From assembly GCA_045864775.1 (NCBI GenBank), contig BTVR01000001.1:992001-1056000 (forward strand): a stretch of DNA of 64,000 bases, in the 5' to 3' direction. The translations under genes and the position numbers were made by a program. Under the pieces are notes generated by a model, which worked only from the letters and a program-made list of their open reading frames with translations, was not told the DNA's origin and made no database searches. Below are positions 9,171 to 17,595 of the stretch, in pieces (position 1 is the first letter of the stretch; every line of letters begins with the position of its first letter). The DNA comes from Macondimonas sp045864775. Lineage in GTDB: Bacteria > Pseudomonadota > Gammaproteobacteria > UBA5335.

Positions 9171-10067
9171 TCAGTTTCTGCCCGCCAGGAACGGCAGGAT
9201 CGATCCCGGAAATGCCAGACCCATGCCGAACCGGATTTCGCGAATCTCGAGATCCTCGATGGCAATCTTGTTGCCGTAGTCGTCCTCGAGTTCCGGGCTG
9301 TCGATGAGGCCGTAGCGCACACCCACCGTCCCGAACCACTGGTCGTTCACCCGGAACCGCGCACCGGCGTCCAGCACGTAGCCCACCTCGAATCCACCCT
9401 CGGCCGCGATGGTGTCAGAGGCTTCGTTGAAGGAAATTCGGTTGCCCAAATCAGCGAACAGAACCCCTGCGCCGACGAAAGGACTGACGATGTTGTCGGG
9501 GACGAAGGTGTAGATGGCCGACACATTGATCGGAATGATGGCCGGGGCAGCCACATTGATATTGATGGTCTCTGGATCGTTGCTGATCACCCGGGTCACG
9601 ATGGGGCCGTCGAGCAGAATCCGCGGCAGGGTCAGGCCCAAGCCGCCCTCCACGCCGAAGTGGTCGGTGAACTGGTAGCCCACACCGCCGTTCAGCGAAA
9701 TCACCCCGCGGTTTTCGGGGTCATTGGACTGCTGAGCACGCGAGCTGCCCGTCGTGATACTCACCGGCAGGCGAAAGCCGATCGGGCCGATGCTGATGCG
9801 CGGGATCGCGATGTTTTGTTGCTGCTGGCTGGGCGCGATCGAGGCCTGATTGCTGTCCTCGAGATTGAACTCCGGCGTGAACAGTCCCCCACCGAAGCCG
9901 GCGTAGATCTGACCGGCCTTGGGCCCCGCGGCATGAACGGGGAAAGAAACCGAGATCGCCAGCACAGCGGCGGCGAGGGTCCAGATGCCTTTGCCCGGTC
10001 GGGGGGCGATACGGTCGGCGCATGGCCCGACACTCACCGTCTGACGCAATGACGGTTTCCTTGTCAT
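9171..10067 (-). CDS. OmpW-like outer-membrane protein, paralogue of the neighbouring gene
   Basis: The start is ATG 10067, preceded by GAGGAAAGAGAG; the frame continues upstream but without signal-peptide or barrel features. Residues around 28-47 (IWTLAAAVLAISVSFPVHAAG) form a signal peptide. The mature start GQIYAGFGGGLFTPEFNLED mirrors its neighbour, as do GYQFTDHFGVEGGLGLTLP, IVSPFVGAGVLF and the final RYGLIDSPELED. The extreme C-terminus (LPFLAGRN) lacks the terminal aromatic residue of the sister protein. The two genes are about 70 bases apart on the same strand and probably arose by tandem duplication. Confidence 0.78.
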   Translation of the reverse strand: MTRKPSLRQTVSVGPCADRIAPRPGKGIWTLAAAVLAISVSFPVHAAGPKAGQIYAGFGGGLFTPEFNLEDSNQASIAPSQQQQNIAIPRISIGPIGFRLPVSITTGSSRAQQSNDPENRGVISLNGGVGYQFTDHFGVEGGLGLTLPRILLDGPIVTRVISNDPETININVAAPAIIPINVSAIYTFVPDNIVSPFVGAGVLFADLGNRISFNEASDTIAAEGGFEVGYVLDAGARFRVNDQWFGTVGVRYGLIDSPELEDDYGNKIAIEDLEIREIRFGMGLAFPGSILPFLAGRN

Positions 10068-10173
10068 TCTCTCTTTCCTCCATGATTCAGCTGGAACCCC
10101 GGGCGGGCTCTCATCCACTGACTGACGGGATAGGCATCGAATGGCTCGCATTGCATGCGGACGCGGCGTGCGT

Positions 10174-10194
10174 GGCGCAAAAAATCCTTGCGCC
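10174..10194. promoter_or_regulatory. Perfect 7-bp inverted repeat upstream of the OmpW-like pair
   Basis: GGCGCAA and TTGCGCC are separated by 7 bases, about 105 bases before the start at 10067. It lies in a 317-base gene-free stretch (10068-10384) in which I see no other clear element. It could be an operator or a small hairpin. Confidence 0.25.
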
Positions 10195-10384
10195 GCGAAT
10201 CGATCGCCAGCTCGCATCCGAAGCAAACGAGTGATGCCCTACCCTAATCCTGAACCCTGACCTGATCTTTTTTTAGCCGGAACTGCCTTTGTTCTGATGG
10301 GTCGCGGCTCGTGCTGCCGAGAACCTTAGTGCAGGAAATCCGAATTTGCAAATGACCGTTTCGACACGCTTCATGGCAGGCCGG

Positions 10385-10867
10385 CTAGGAGCGACGATCC
10401 GGCGTGATGGACCGCTTCATCACGACCGCGTCTTCGCGGCCGAAGCGGGCCGGATAGTACGCCTTGCGTTCCCCGATCCGCACAAACCCGTGCCGGTGGT
10501 ACAAGGCGAGCGCAGCCTCATTCGACGGCCGCACTTCGAGCAACATATCCTCGATTCCTCGCCTGGCCGCCAGGGCCATCATGCAGCGCAGCAGTCGGCC
10601 TCCGAGTCCCATGCCTTGGTAGCTTGGGTCGACGCAGAGGTTCAGGATGTGCGCCTCGCCGGCCGCCATCGACGTGATGCAATAGCCGCGCAGCCGCGAA
10701 AACTCCTCCAGTCCCCACGAGGTGTAGCCCACCCGCAGGCAGTCCGAAAAAATCCCGGATGTCCAGGGAAACTCATAGGCTCGCCGCTCGATTTCCATGA
10801 TCGCCGGCAGATCCCGCAGGGTCAGCGGCCGCTCCAGGATGCCGTCCCAACGCTGGTGCGCGCTCAC
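10385..10867 (-). CDS. rimI: Ribosomal-protein-S18-alanine N-acetyltransferase RimI
   Basis: The start is the GTG at 10867, which overlaps the upstream stop as GTGA; an extended frame further upstream lies inside the neighbouring gene. The 160-residue GNAT protein has the RimI-type beginning (LRDLPAIMEIERRAYEFPWT), the acetyl-CoA loop around Q84-G-M-G-L-G-G, and the C-terminal NEAALALYHRHGF motif. RimI acetylates the N-terminal alanine of S18. Overlap with the uracil-DNA glycosylase gene indicates translational coupling. Confidence 0.9.
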   Translation of the reverse strand: MSAHQRWDGILERPLTLRDLPAIMEIERRAYEFPWTSGIFSDCLRVGYTSWGLEEFSRLRGYCITSMAAGEAHILNLCVDPSYQGMGLGGRLLRCMMALAARRGIEDMLLEVRPSNEAALALYHRHGFVRIGERKAYYPARFGREDAVVMKRSITPDRRS

Positions 10868-11580
10868 CGTCGCTCCACCGCGAGCGCGACGCGGACCTGC
10901 TTGAGGTCTTCCCAGGCCCGGGCTTTTTCTGCGGGACTGCGCAACAGGTAGGCGGGGTGATAGGTGACGTGGATGGGAATGGAGGTGTCTCGGACCGCAA
11001 ACGAATGCGAGGGACCTCGCAGGCGACCGATGGGCACACTGACCTGCAACAGGCTCTGGGCCGCGATCCGTCCCACCGCGAGAATGAGCGCCGGTTTCAC
11101 CAGCGCGATCTGTCGCGCCAGATAGGGTCGGCACGTTGCCGCCTGCTCAGGTGTGGGATCGGCGTTTCGCGGGGGTCTGCACTTGAGGATGTTGCAGATA
11201 TAGGCCTGGTCGCGGCGCAATCCGATGGCCAGCAGCATCTCGTCCAGCAGTTTGCCCGCCGGGCCCACGAACGGCTCGCCCAGTCGGTCCTCTTCCGCGC
11301 CGGGCGCCTCACCCACGATCAGGAGGCGCGCGTTCGGATCTCCCACGCCAAACACGGTCTGCGTACGGGTGTGGCACAGATCGCAGGCCGTGCAGGTCGC
11401 CACCCGGGCACGCAATGCATCCCAAGACAGATCTGCCACGTCGGCCCGATCGTCATCCGTGGGCGGCGCATCAGCCGATCCCGACGGCAGCGCGACGACG
11501 CCGCCCTTTTCGGGAGAGCGCCATTGCCATTCGATGATGTCCAGCGCTGCCAGGGCAGCCTGCCGTTCGGAAACCGCCAT
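10864..11580 (-). CDS. Family 4 uracil-DNA glycosylase (Fe-S)
   Basis: This 238-residue protein removes uracil from DNA. Cluster-ligand cysteines are visible: C63-x2-C66 in CTACDLC, the cysteine in NILKCRPPRN and one in ATCRPYL. The GEAPGAEEDRLGEPFVG motif and the HPAYLLR motif identify family 4 (the thermophile and proteobacterial UdgX/UDGa-like group). The N-terminal 50 residues are a low-conservation extension. It lies 17 bases after leuA and overlaps rimI, so it is probably the penultimate gene of the ilv-leu transcription unit. Confidence 0.92.
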   Translation of the reverse strand: MAVSERQAALAALDIIEWQWRSPEKGGVVALPSGSADAPPTDDDRADVADLSWDALRARVATCTACDLCHTRTQTVFGVGDPNARLLIVGEAPGAEEDRLGEPFVGPAGKLLDEMLLAIGLRRDQAYICNILKCRPPRNADPTPEQAATCRPYLARQIALVKPALILAVGRIAAQSLLQVSVPIGRLRGPSHSFAVRDTSIPIHVTYHPAYLLRSPAEKARAWEDLKQVRVALAVERR

Positions 11581-11597
11581 CGATGCCTCTCTGCGCC

Positions 11598-13151
11598 TCA
11601 GATGCCCTCATGCTGAGGATGAGAACGGCTGACCGGCGCAATCAGCTTGTTCAGCGCGTTCAGATAGGCTTTGGCCGAAGCGAGCACGATGTCGACGTCC
11701 GCGCCCTGGCCATTGACCACCCGCGCACCATCGCTCAGGCGCACGGTGACGTCGCCCTGCGCGTCGGTGCCCGAGGTGATCGCGTTCACGGAATAGAGCA
11801 GCAACTCAGCCTCGGCGCCGCAACCGGTCTTGATGGCCTTGAACACCGCGTCCACAGGCCCGGCGCCTGTGGCGGCGATCCGCTGCTCGTGCCCATCGAT
11901 CCGCAGCGTCATCTCGGCACGCGGAACCTCTCCGGTCTCCGAGCAGACCTTGAGCGAGACCAGTTGCAGGTGTTCGTTGGCACTGCTCCACTGCGCATCG
12001 GTCACGAGCGCGAGGAGATCGTCGTCGAAGATCTCGTGCTTCTTGTCCGCAAGCACCTTGAAGCGTTGGAACGCTTCGTTGATCTCTGCCTCGCTGTCGA
12101 GCACCACGCCCAGTTCGGAAAGGCGGGTGCGAAAGGCGTTGCGCCCGGAATGCTTGCCAAGCACCAGCCGGTTGGCGTCCCAGCCCACATCCTGGGCGCG
12201 CATGATTTCGTAGGTTTCCCGGCTCTTCAGCACACCGTCCTGGTGGATCCCCGATTCATGCGCAAAGGCATTGGCACCCACGATGGCCTTGTTGGGTTGG
12301 ACCGGAAAACCGGTGACGGTCGATACCAGCCGTGAGCAAGGCATGATCTGGGTGGTGTCGATGCCGAGATCCAGTCCGTAGAAATCGCGGCGGGTGCGAA
12401 TCGCCATGACGATTTCCTCCAACGCCGCGTTGCCGGCCCGCTCACCCAAACCGTTGATCGTGCATTCCACCTGGCGCGCGCCGTGCGTCACCGCAGAGAG
12501 GGAATTGGCCACCGCCAGTCCCAGATCGTTATGGCAGTGAACGGCAAAGACCGCCTGGTCGCTGTTGGGAACCTGCTCGATGAGATGCCGGATGAGCCTG
12601 CCGAACTGCTCGGGAACGTTGTAACCGACGGTGTCGGGAATGTTGACGGTGCGCGCGCCGGCGGCGATGACCGCTTCGGCAATGCGACACAGAAACTCGG
12701 GATCCGAACGGCCGGCGTCCTCTGCAGAGAACTCCACGTCGTCCGTATATTGGCGCGCGCGCTTGACGGCCCACACGGCCTGCTCCAGCACCTGCTCGGG
12801 CCGCAGACCCAGCTTGCGCTCCATGTGAATCGGCGAGGTAGCGATGAAGGTATGGATCCGTCCACGCGCCGCAGCCTTCAGCGCCTCTGCGGCGCGGTCG
12901 ATGTCCTCGGCCTTGGCGCGGGCCAGCGCGCAGACGATGCTCTCGCGCACCGTTTCGGCCACAGCCTTGACCGCCGCGAAATCATCGGGACTCGCAATGG
13001 GAAAGCCGGCCTCGATGACATCGACGCGCAGACGCTCCAGCGCGCTGGCGATGCGCAGCTTTTCTTCCCGCGTCATGGAAGCGCCGGGACTCTGCTCGCC
13101 ATCGCGCAGGGTGGTGTCGAAAATCATCAATCGTTGCGACGAAGCACCCAT
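11598..13151 (-). CDS. leuA: 2-isopropylmalate synthase
   Basis: This 517-residue enzyme condenses acetyl-CoA with 2-oxoisovalerate, the first committed step of leucine synthesis. The barrel begins with IFDTTLRDGEQSPGASM (R16, D17), has the metal-binding VHCHND motif, and carries a C-terminal LeuA regulatory domain (about 390-510) where leucine binds in related enzymes. Length is normal for the long bacterial form. It follows pssA by 41 bases on the same strand as ilvBHC, so branched-chain synthesis genes are grouped. Confidence 0.96.
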   Translation of the reverse strand: MGASSQRLMIFDTTLRDGEQSPGASMTREEKLRIASALERLRVDVIEAGFPIASPDDFAAVKAVAETVRESIVCALARAKAEDIDRAAEALKAAARGRIHTFIATSPIHMERKLGLRPEQVLEQAVWAVKRARQYTDDVEFSAEDAGRSDPEFLCRIAEAVIAAGARTVNIPDTVGYNVPEQFGRLIRHLIEQVPNSDQAVFAVHCHNDLGLAVANSLSAVTHGARQVECTINGLGERAGNAALEEIVMAIRTRRDFYGLDLGIDTTQIMPCSRLVSTVTGFPVQPNKAIVGANAFAHESGIHQDGVLKSRETYEIMRAQDVGWDANRLVLGKHSGRNAFRTRLSELGVVLDSEAEINEAFQRFKVLADKKHEIFDDDLLALVTDAQWSSANEHLQLVSLKVCSETGEVPRAEMTLRIDGHEQRIAATGAGPVDAVFKAIKTGCGAEAELLLYSVNAITSGTDAQGDVTVRLSDGARVVNGQGADVDIVLASAKAYLNALNKLIAPVSRSHPQHEGI

Positions 13152-13192
13152 CGATCACCCCTATCTCCGACACCTCGCCGGGACGTCATTCT

Positions 13193-13984
13193 TCAGCTCG
13201 GCGCTGCCGGTCGCCGGCGACGACGCAGCGCCGCCTGCATCACGCCTGCGAGCATGTAACCAAAAAAACCGAGAAACAAGACCAGCGGCGGATTGAAGGC
13301 GATCAGAACCAGAAGACCCACCATCGTCAGCAGATAGCGAAAGGGCACCCGCTCGGCCAGCTTGATGTCCTTGAAGCTGTAGTAGCGGATGTTGCTCACC
13401 ATCAGCGCACCGGCACCGATGGTGACCAGAGCCGCCGGGATACTCATGGTCACCCCGCTGATACCCGAATCGGCGCAGACCCACACCAGGCCCGTCACGA
13501 CCGCCGCCGCGGACGGACTGGGCAGGCCCACGAAATACCGCCGGCTGATCGAGGTCGTTTGCGTATTGAAACGTGCGAGACGCAGCGCCGCGCCCACGGC
13601 GTAGACGAAAGCCGCGAGCCACCCGACCTGCCCCCAGTGCCAGCCGAACTGGCTCAGCTCGCGCAAGGACCACAGATAAATGATGAGGGCCGGGGCCAAG
13701 CCGAAGCTCACCATGTCGGCCAAGCTGTCGTATTCGCGCCCGAACTCGCTCTGTGTGCGCGTCATGCGCGCCACGCGACCGTCGAGCCCGTCGAGCACGC
13801 CCGCCAGGAACACCCCGATTGCGGCCTGCAGAAACAGGCCGTCGATGGCGGCCACGATGCCATAGAAGCCGCCGAAGAGCGTGCCGGTCGTCAGCAGATT
13901 GGGCAACAGATAGATGCCCCGCCGCCGGGCCGGCCCCGGCTGGGGCGGCTCTTCGGCGAGGGATTCCTCGAACTCGCTAGCCAT
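13193..13984 (-). CDS. pssA: CDP-diacylglycerol-serine O-phosphatidyltransferase
   Basis: The start ATG 13984 is preceded by GAGAGGAG. The 263-residue membrane protein has about seven hydrophobic segments and the CDP-alcohol phosphotransferase signature D68-G-x2-A-R73-x8-G82-x3-D86-x3-D90. It makes phosphatidylserine, the precursor of phosphatidylethanolamine, in the inner membrane. The position between ilvC and leuA is a known arrangement in many proteobacteria and supports the call over other CDP-alcohol transferases. Confidence 0.94.
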   Translation of the reverse strand: MASEFEESLAEEPPQPGPARRRGIYLLPNLLTTGTLFGGFYGIVAAIDGLFLQAAIGVFLAGVLDGLDGRVARMTRTQSEFGREYDSLADMVSFGLAPALIIYLWSLRELSQFGWHWGQVGWLAAFVYAVGAALRLARFNTQTTSISRRYFVGLPSPSAAAVVTGLVWVCADSGISGVTMSIPAALVTIGAGALMVSNIRYYSFKDIKLAERVPFRYLLTMVGLLVLIAFNPPLVLFLGFFGYMLAGVMQAALRRRRRPAAPS

Positions 13985-14117
13985 CGCTCGACTCCTCTCG
14001 CTGCAACACGCCGCTCGCCTCGTCGTGGCTGGCGTGACCCAGCTCAACTGCCGAACGGTTCCCGGCAAGTCCCAGGCACCGAGCGGGCGCGGTCGACGCG
14101 TGGTTCGCCCGTCTGAC

Positions 14118-15137
14118 TCAGTTCCGCGTCTTGTCCACCAGCTTGTTCTTGGCGATCCACGGCATCATGCCGCGCAAGCGGGCCCCGACCTGCTCGATGG
14201 GATGCTCTTCGGCCAGACGGCGGGATGCCTTGAGGGTGGCGCTGCCCGCCTGGTTTTCCAGGATGAATTCGCGCGCAAACTCGCCGCGCTGGATCTCGGC
14301 CAGAATCTGGCGCATGGCCTGGCGCGACTGCTCATTGATGACGCGCGGGCCGCGGGTGATGTCGCCGTATTCGGCGGTGTTGGAAATCGAGTAGCGCATG
14401 TTGGCGATGCCACCCTCGTACATCAGGTCGACGATCAACTTGAGCTCGTGCAGGCACTCGAAGTAGGCCATCTCGGGCGCATAACCCGCTTCCACCAAGG
14501 TCTCGAAGCCAGCCTGCACCAGCGCCGTCGCGCCGCCGCAGAGCACCGCCTGTTCGCCGAACAGATCGGTCTCGGTTTCCTCGCGGAAGTTGGTTTCGAT
14601 GATGCCGGCGCGGCCGCCGCCATTGGCGCTCGCATAGGCCAGCGCGATCTGCTTGGCCTGGCCGCTGGCGTCCTGATGCACGGCGATCAGGCTGGGCACG
14701 CCGCCGCCCTGGGTGTAGGTCGAGCGCACCAGGTGGCCCGGTCCCTTGGGGGCGATCATGATCACGTCCAGATCGGCGCGCGGCTGGATCTGCTGAAAAT
14801 GGATGTTGAAGCCATGGGCAAACGCGAGGGCGGCGCCTTCCCGGATGTTGGGCGCGATCACCTCGCGATACAGCGCCGCCTGATGCTCATCCGGCGCCAG
14901 CACCATCACGACATCGGCCTGCGCAACCGCATCGGCCAGATCGGCCACCGCGAGCCCGGCCTGCTGGGCCTTGGCGGCGGACGCCGATCCCGGCCGCAGC
15001 CCCACCACGACATCGACGCCCGAATCCTTGAGGTTGTTGGCATGGGCATGGCCCTGCGATCCATAACCCAGGATGGCGACCTTGCGGGCCTTAATCAGGG
15101 ACAGATCGGCATCTTTGTCGTAGTACACGTTGATCAT
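14118..15137 (-). CDS. ilvC: Ketol-acid reductoisomerase (class I)
   Basis: This 339-residue enzyme rearranges and reduces acetolactate or acetohydroxybutyrate with NADPH. The Rossmann motif GYGSQGHAHANNL is followed by GLRPGSASAAKA. The metal-binding region DLMYEGGIANMRYSISNTAEYG and the C-terminal knotted domain are complete. Length marks the short class I form. It lies about 50 bases after ilvH. Confidence 0.97.
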   Translation of the reverse strand: MINVYYDKDADLSLIKARKVAILGYGSQGHAHANNLKDSGVDVVVGLRPGSASAAKAQQAGLAVADLADAVAQADVVMVLAPDEHQAALYREVIAPNIREGAALAFAHGFNIHFQQIQPRADLDVIMIAPKGPGHLVRSTYTQGGGVPSLIAVHQDASGQAKQIALAYASANGGGRAGIIETNFREETETDLFGEQAVLCGGATALVQAGFETLVEAGYAPEMAYFECLHELKLIVDLMYEGGIANMRYSISNTAEYGDITRGPRVINEQSRQAMRQILAEIQRGEFAREFILENQAGSATLKASRRLAEEHPIEQVGARLRGMMPWIAKNKLVDKTRN

Positions 15138-15188
15138 GGGTGAACCTGTCTGGAATGGATGAAGTTGAAGTGAAAGGGCGCCTGTCGC

Positions 15189-15680
15189 TCAGGGGCGCAG
15201 GGCGGTATCGCCGCGCCCCACGCCGGACACGCCGGTGCGCACGACTTCGAGGATGTTGTCCGTGCCCAGCGCGCGCAGAAAGGCATCGAGCTTGGCTCCG
15301 CTGCCGGTTACCTCGATCGTATAGGTGTTTTCGGTGACATCGAGGACATGGCCGCGAAAGATGCCGCACAGCCTCATGACTTCCTCGCGCAGCGCGCCGC
15401 GGGCCGCCGTCTTGACGAGCATCAGCTCGCGTTCGATGTGGTCGCCGTCGGTGAGCAGCACGACCTTGACCACATCGATCAGCTTGTTGAGCTGCTTGAG
15501 GATCTGCTCGATCACCTCATCGCTGCCCGAGGTGACGATGGTCATGCGCGAGAGCGACGGGTCCTCGGTCGGCGCCACGGTCAGCGACTGGATGTTGTAG
15601 GCACGGGCAGAGAACAGTCCCGCGACCCGCGACAGCGCGCCGGATTCGTTTTCAAGCAGGATGGAGACGATGTGTCGCAT
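15189..15680 (-). CDS. ilvH: Acetolactate synthase small (regulatory) subunit
   Basis: This 163-residue protein starts at ATG 15680 with MRHIVSILLENESGALSRVAGLF, the ACT domain that senses valine, followed by the second ACT-like half (from about residue 80). It pairs with the large subunit encoded 2 bases upstream. A longer open frame on this strand reaches into ilvB, but only this start gives a normal IlvH. Confidence 0.96.
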   Translation of the reverse strand: MRHIVSILLENESGALSRVAGLFSARAYNIQSLTVAPTEDPSLSRMTIVTSGSDEVIEQILKQLNKLIDVVKVVLLTDGDHIERELMLVKTAARGALREEVMRLCGIFRGHVLDVTENTYTIEVTGSGAKLDAFLRALGTDNILEVVRTGVSGVGRGDTALRP

Positions 15681-15682
15681 GC

Positions 15683-17386
15683 TTACACCAGGATCATTTC
15701 GTTCTGGCCGGCCCCGGCCGGGATCATCGGATAGACGTTCTCGGTCTGGTCGGTGACGAAGTCGAGCAGCACCAGACGGTCCTTCATCGCCAGCGCCTCG
15801 TCCAGCGCCGCGCGCACATCGCCCGGCCGCTCGATGCGCCGGCCGACGTGACCGAAGGCCTCGGCCAGACGCACGAAATCCGGCAGCGCTTCCATGTAGG
15901 ACATGGCATAGCGCTTCTGATAGAAGAACTCCTGCCACTGCCGCACCATGCCCATGTAGCGGTTGTTGAGCAACACGATCTTGATCGGCAGGCCGTACTG
16001 CAGCGCCGTGGACAGCTCCTGGATGCACATGATGAAACTCGCCTCGCCCGTGACACAGGCGACCGTTTCCTTCGGGAACGCAAGCTGCGTCCCGATGGCA
16101 GCCGGCAGACCGAAGCCCATGGTGCCCAGACCACCCGAGTTGATCCAGCGGTTGGGCTGGTCGAATTTGTAGTACTGCGCCGCCCACATCTGATGCTGAC
16201 CCACATCGGAGGTGATGTAGGCGTCGCCGCCCGTCGCCTCGTAGAGCTGCTCGATCACATACTGCGGCTTGATCAGCTCCGGATCGCGCTTGTAGGCGAG
16301 GCACTGAGTGGCGCGCCATTCCTCGATCTGCTGCCACCATTCGCCGAGAGCCTGGGCGTCGGGCCCGCGTCCGGCGGCGCGGGCTTCCTCGATCAGGCCC
16401 ACCATCTGCGCCATGACGTTGCGCACCGAGCCCACGATGGGAATGTCCACGCGCACGGTCTTGGAAATCGACGCCGGGTCGATGTCGACATGCACGATCT
16501 TGGCGTAGGGGCAGAACTTTTCGATGTTGCCGGTGACCCGATCGTCGAAGCGGGCGCCGATGGCGATCAGCACGTCGCAATGGTGCATGGCCATGTTGGC
16601 CTCATAGGTGCCGTGCATGCCGAGCATGCCCACGAACTGGCGGTCGGTCGCCGGATATCCCCCCAGCCCCATCAGCGTGTTGGTGACCGGATAGCCCAGC
16701 ATGCGACACACCCGGGTGAACGGCTCGGCCGCATTGTCGAGCACCACGCCGCCGCCCGAGTAGATCATGGGGCGCCGGGCGGACAGGATGAGTTCGACGG
16801 CCTTGCGGATCTGCCCCGGATGACCCTTGTCCACGGGACGGTAGGAGCGCATGTCCACGCGATCGGGATAGCGGAATTCGCTGCGCGCGATGAGCACATC
16901 CTTGGGAATGTCCACCACCACCGGACCCGGGCGGCCGCTGGTCGCGATATAGAACGCCTTCTTGATGGTCGCAGCGAGATCGGCGACGTCCTTCACCAGG
17001 AAGTTGTGCTTCACGCAGGGCCGGGTGATGCCGACCGAGTCGACTTCCTGAAAAGCATCCGAGCCGATGACCGAGGTTGGCACCTGGCCGGTCAGGATGA
17101 CCATGGGGATGGAATCCATGTAGGCCGTGGCAATGCCGGTCACGGCGTTGGTCACACCGGGCCCGGAGGTCACCAGCACCACGCCGGGCCGGCCGGTGGC
17201 GCGCGCGTAACCGTCGGCCGCATGGGTGGCGCCCTGTTCGTGGCGCACCAGGATGTGCTTGACCGTGTCCTGCAGGTTGAACGCATCGTAGAGAGGGAGA
17301 ACCGCGCCGCCCGGATATCCGAAGACATATTCCACCGCCTCGCGTTTGAGGCATTCCACGACGATTTCCGAACCGGACAATTCCAC
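15683..17386 (-). CDS. ilvB: Acetolactate synthase large subunit
   Basis: The start is taken as GTG 17386 (VELSGSEIVVECL), with GGGAG 8 bases upstream; a TTG at 17449 would add 21 residues lacking family similarity. The 567-residue ThDP enzyme shows VEYVFGYPGGAVLPLYDA with the catalytic glutamate in RHEQGATHAADGYARATG, a central FAD-binding domain, and the C-terminal ThDP domain. The metal-binding motif usually reading GDGS or GEGS reads G-E-A-S-F here, a slight departure. The reaction makes 2-acetolactate for valine and leucine or acetohydroxybutyrate for isoleucine. Confidence 0.95.
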   Translation of the reverse strand: MELSGSEIVVECLKREAVEYVFGYPGGAVLPLYDAFNLQDTVKHILVRHEQGATHAADGYARATGRPGVVLVTSGPGVTNAVTGIATAYMDSIPMVILTGQVPTSVIGSDAFQEVDSVGITRPCVKHNFLVKDVADLAATIKKAFYIATSGRPGPVVVDIPKDVLIARSEFRYPDRVDMRSYRPVDKGHPGQIRKAVELILSARRPMIYSGGGVVLDNAAEPFTRVCRMLGYPVTNTLMGLGGYPATDRQFVGMLGMHGTYEANMAMHHCDVLIAIGARFDDRVTGNIEKFCPYAKIVHVDIDPASISKTVRVDIPIVGSVRNVMAQMVGLIEEARAAGRGPDAQALGEWWQQIEEWRATQCLAYKRDPELIKPQYVIEQLYEATGGDAYITSDVGQHQMWAAQYYKFDQPNRWINSGGLGTMGFGLPAAIGTQLAFPKETVACVTGEASFIMCIQELSTALQYGLPIKIVLLNNRYMGMVRQWQEFFYQKRYAMSYMEALPDFVRLAEAFGHVGRRIERPGDVRAALDEALAMKDRLVLLDFVTDQTENVYPMIPAGAGQNEMILV

Positions 17387-17502
17387 GCTCGTTGCTCCCG
17401 GTCCCTGCGGACCTTGACCCAGACCGGCAGACCTCAGCGCCTGCCGCAAATAAATAACGCCGAACGGCGCCGTTTGGCCAGCCCCATCCAGACGGAGGGT
17501 GA

Positions 17503-17538
17503 ACCTTCAAAAATACTTGTCCACCCTTTGGAAATCAA
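17503..17538 (-). promoter_or_regulatory. Candidate promoter and leader of the ilvBHC operon
   Basis: On the minus strand TTGATT (17538-17533) is spaced 17 bases from TATTTT (17515-17510). The leader to the GTG at 17386 would be about 115 bases. It contains a CGCC-GTTC-GGCG hairpin (17470-17459) followed by a T-rich TTATTTATTT run, which could act as an attenuator. I saw no leader peptide rich in branched-chain codons. Confidence 0.35.
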
Positions 17539-17595
17539 GTCAAATTGAGCGTTTCCCCATGCCCGCCTTCGCCACCGCCTCTGCAGGAGAGTCCC

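Noticed and set aside
10868..11134. A long N-terminal extension of RimI.
   Set aside because: It is antisense-free but out-of-frame coding of the uracil-DNA glycosylase gene; GTG 10867 with GTGA overlap gives the normal length.
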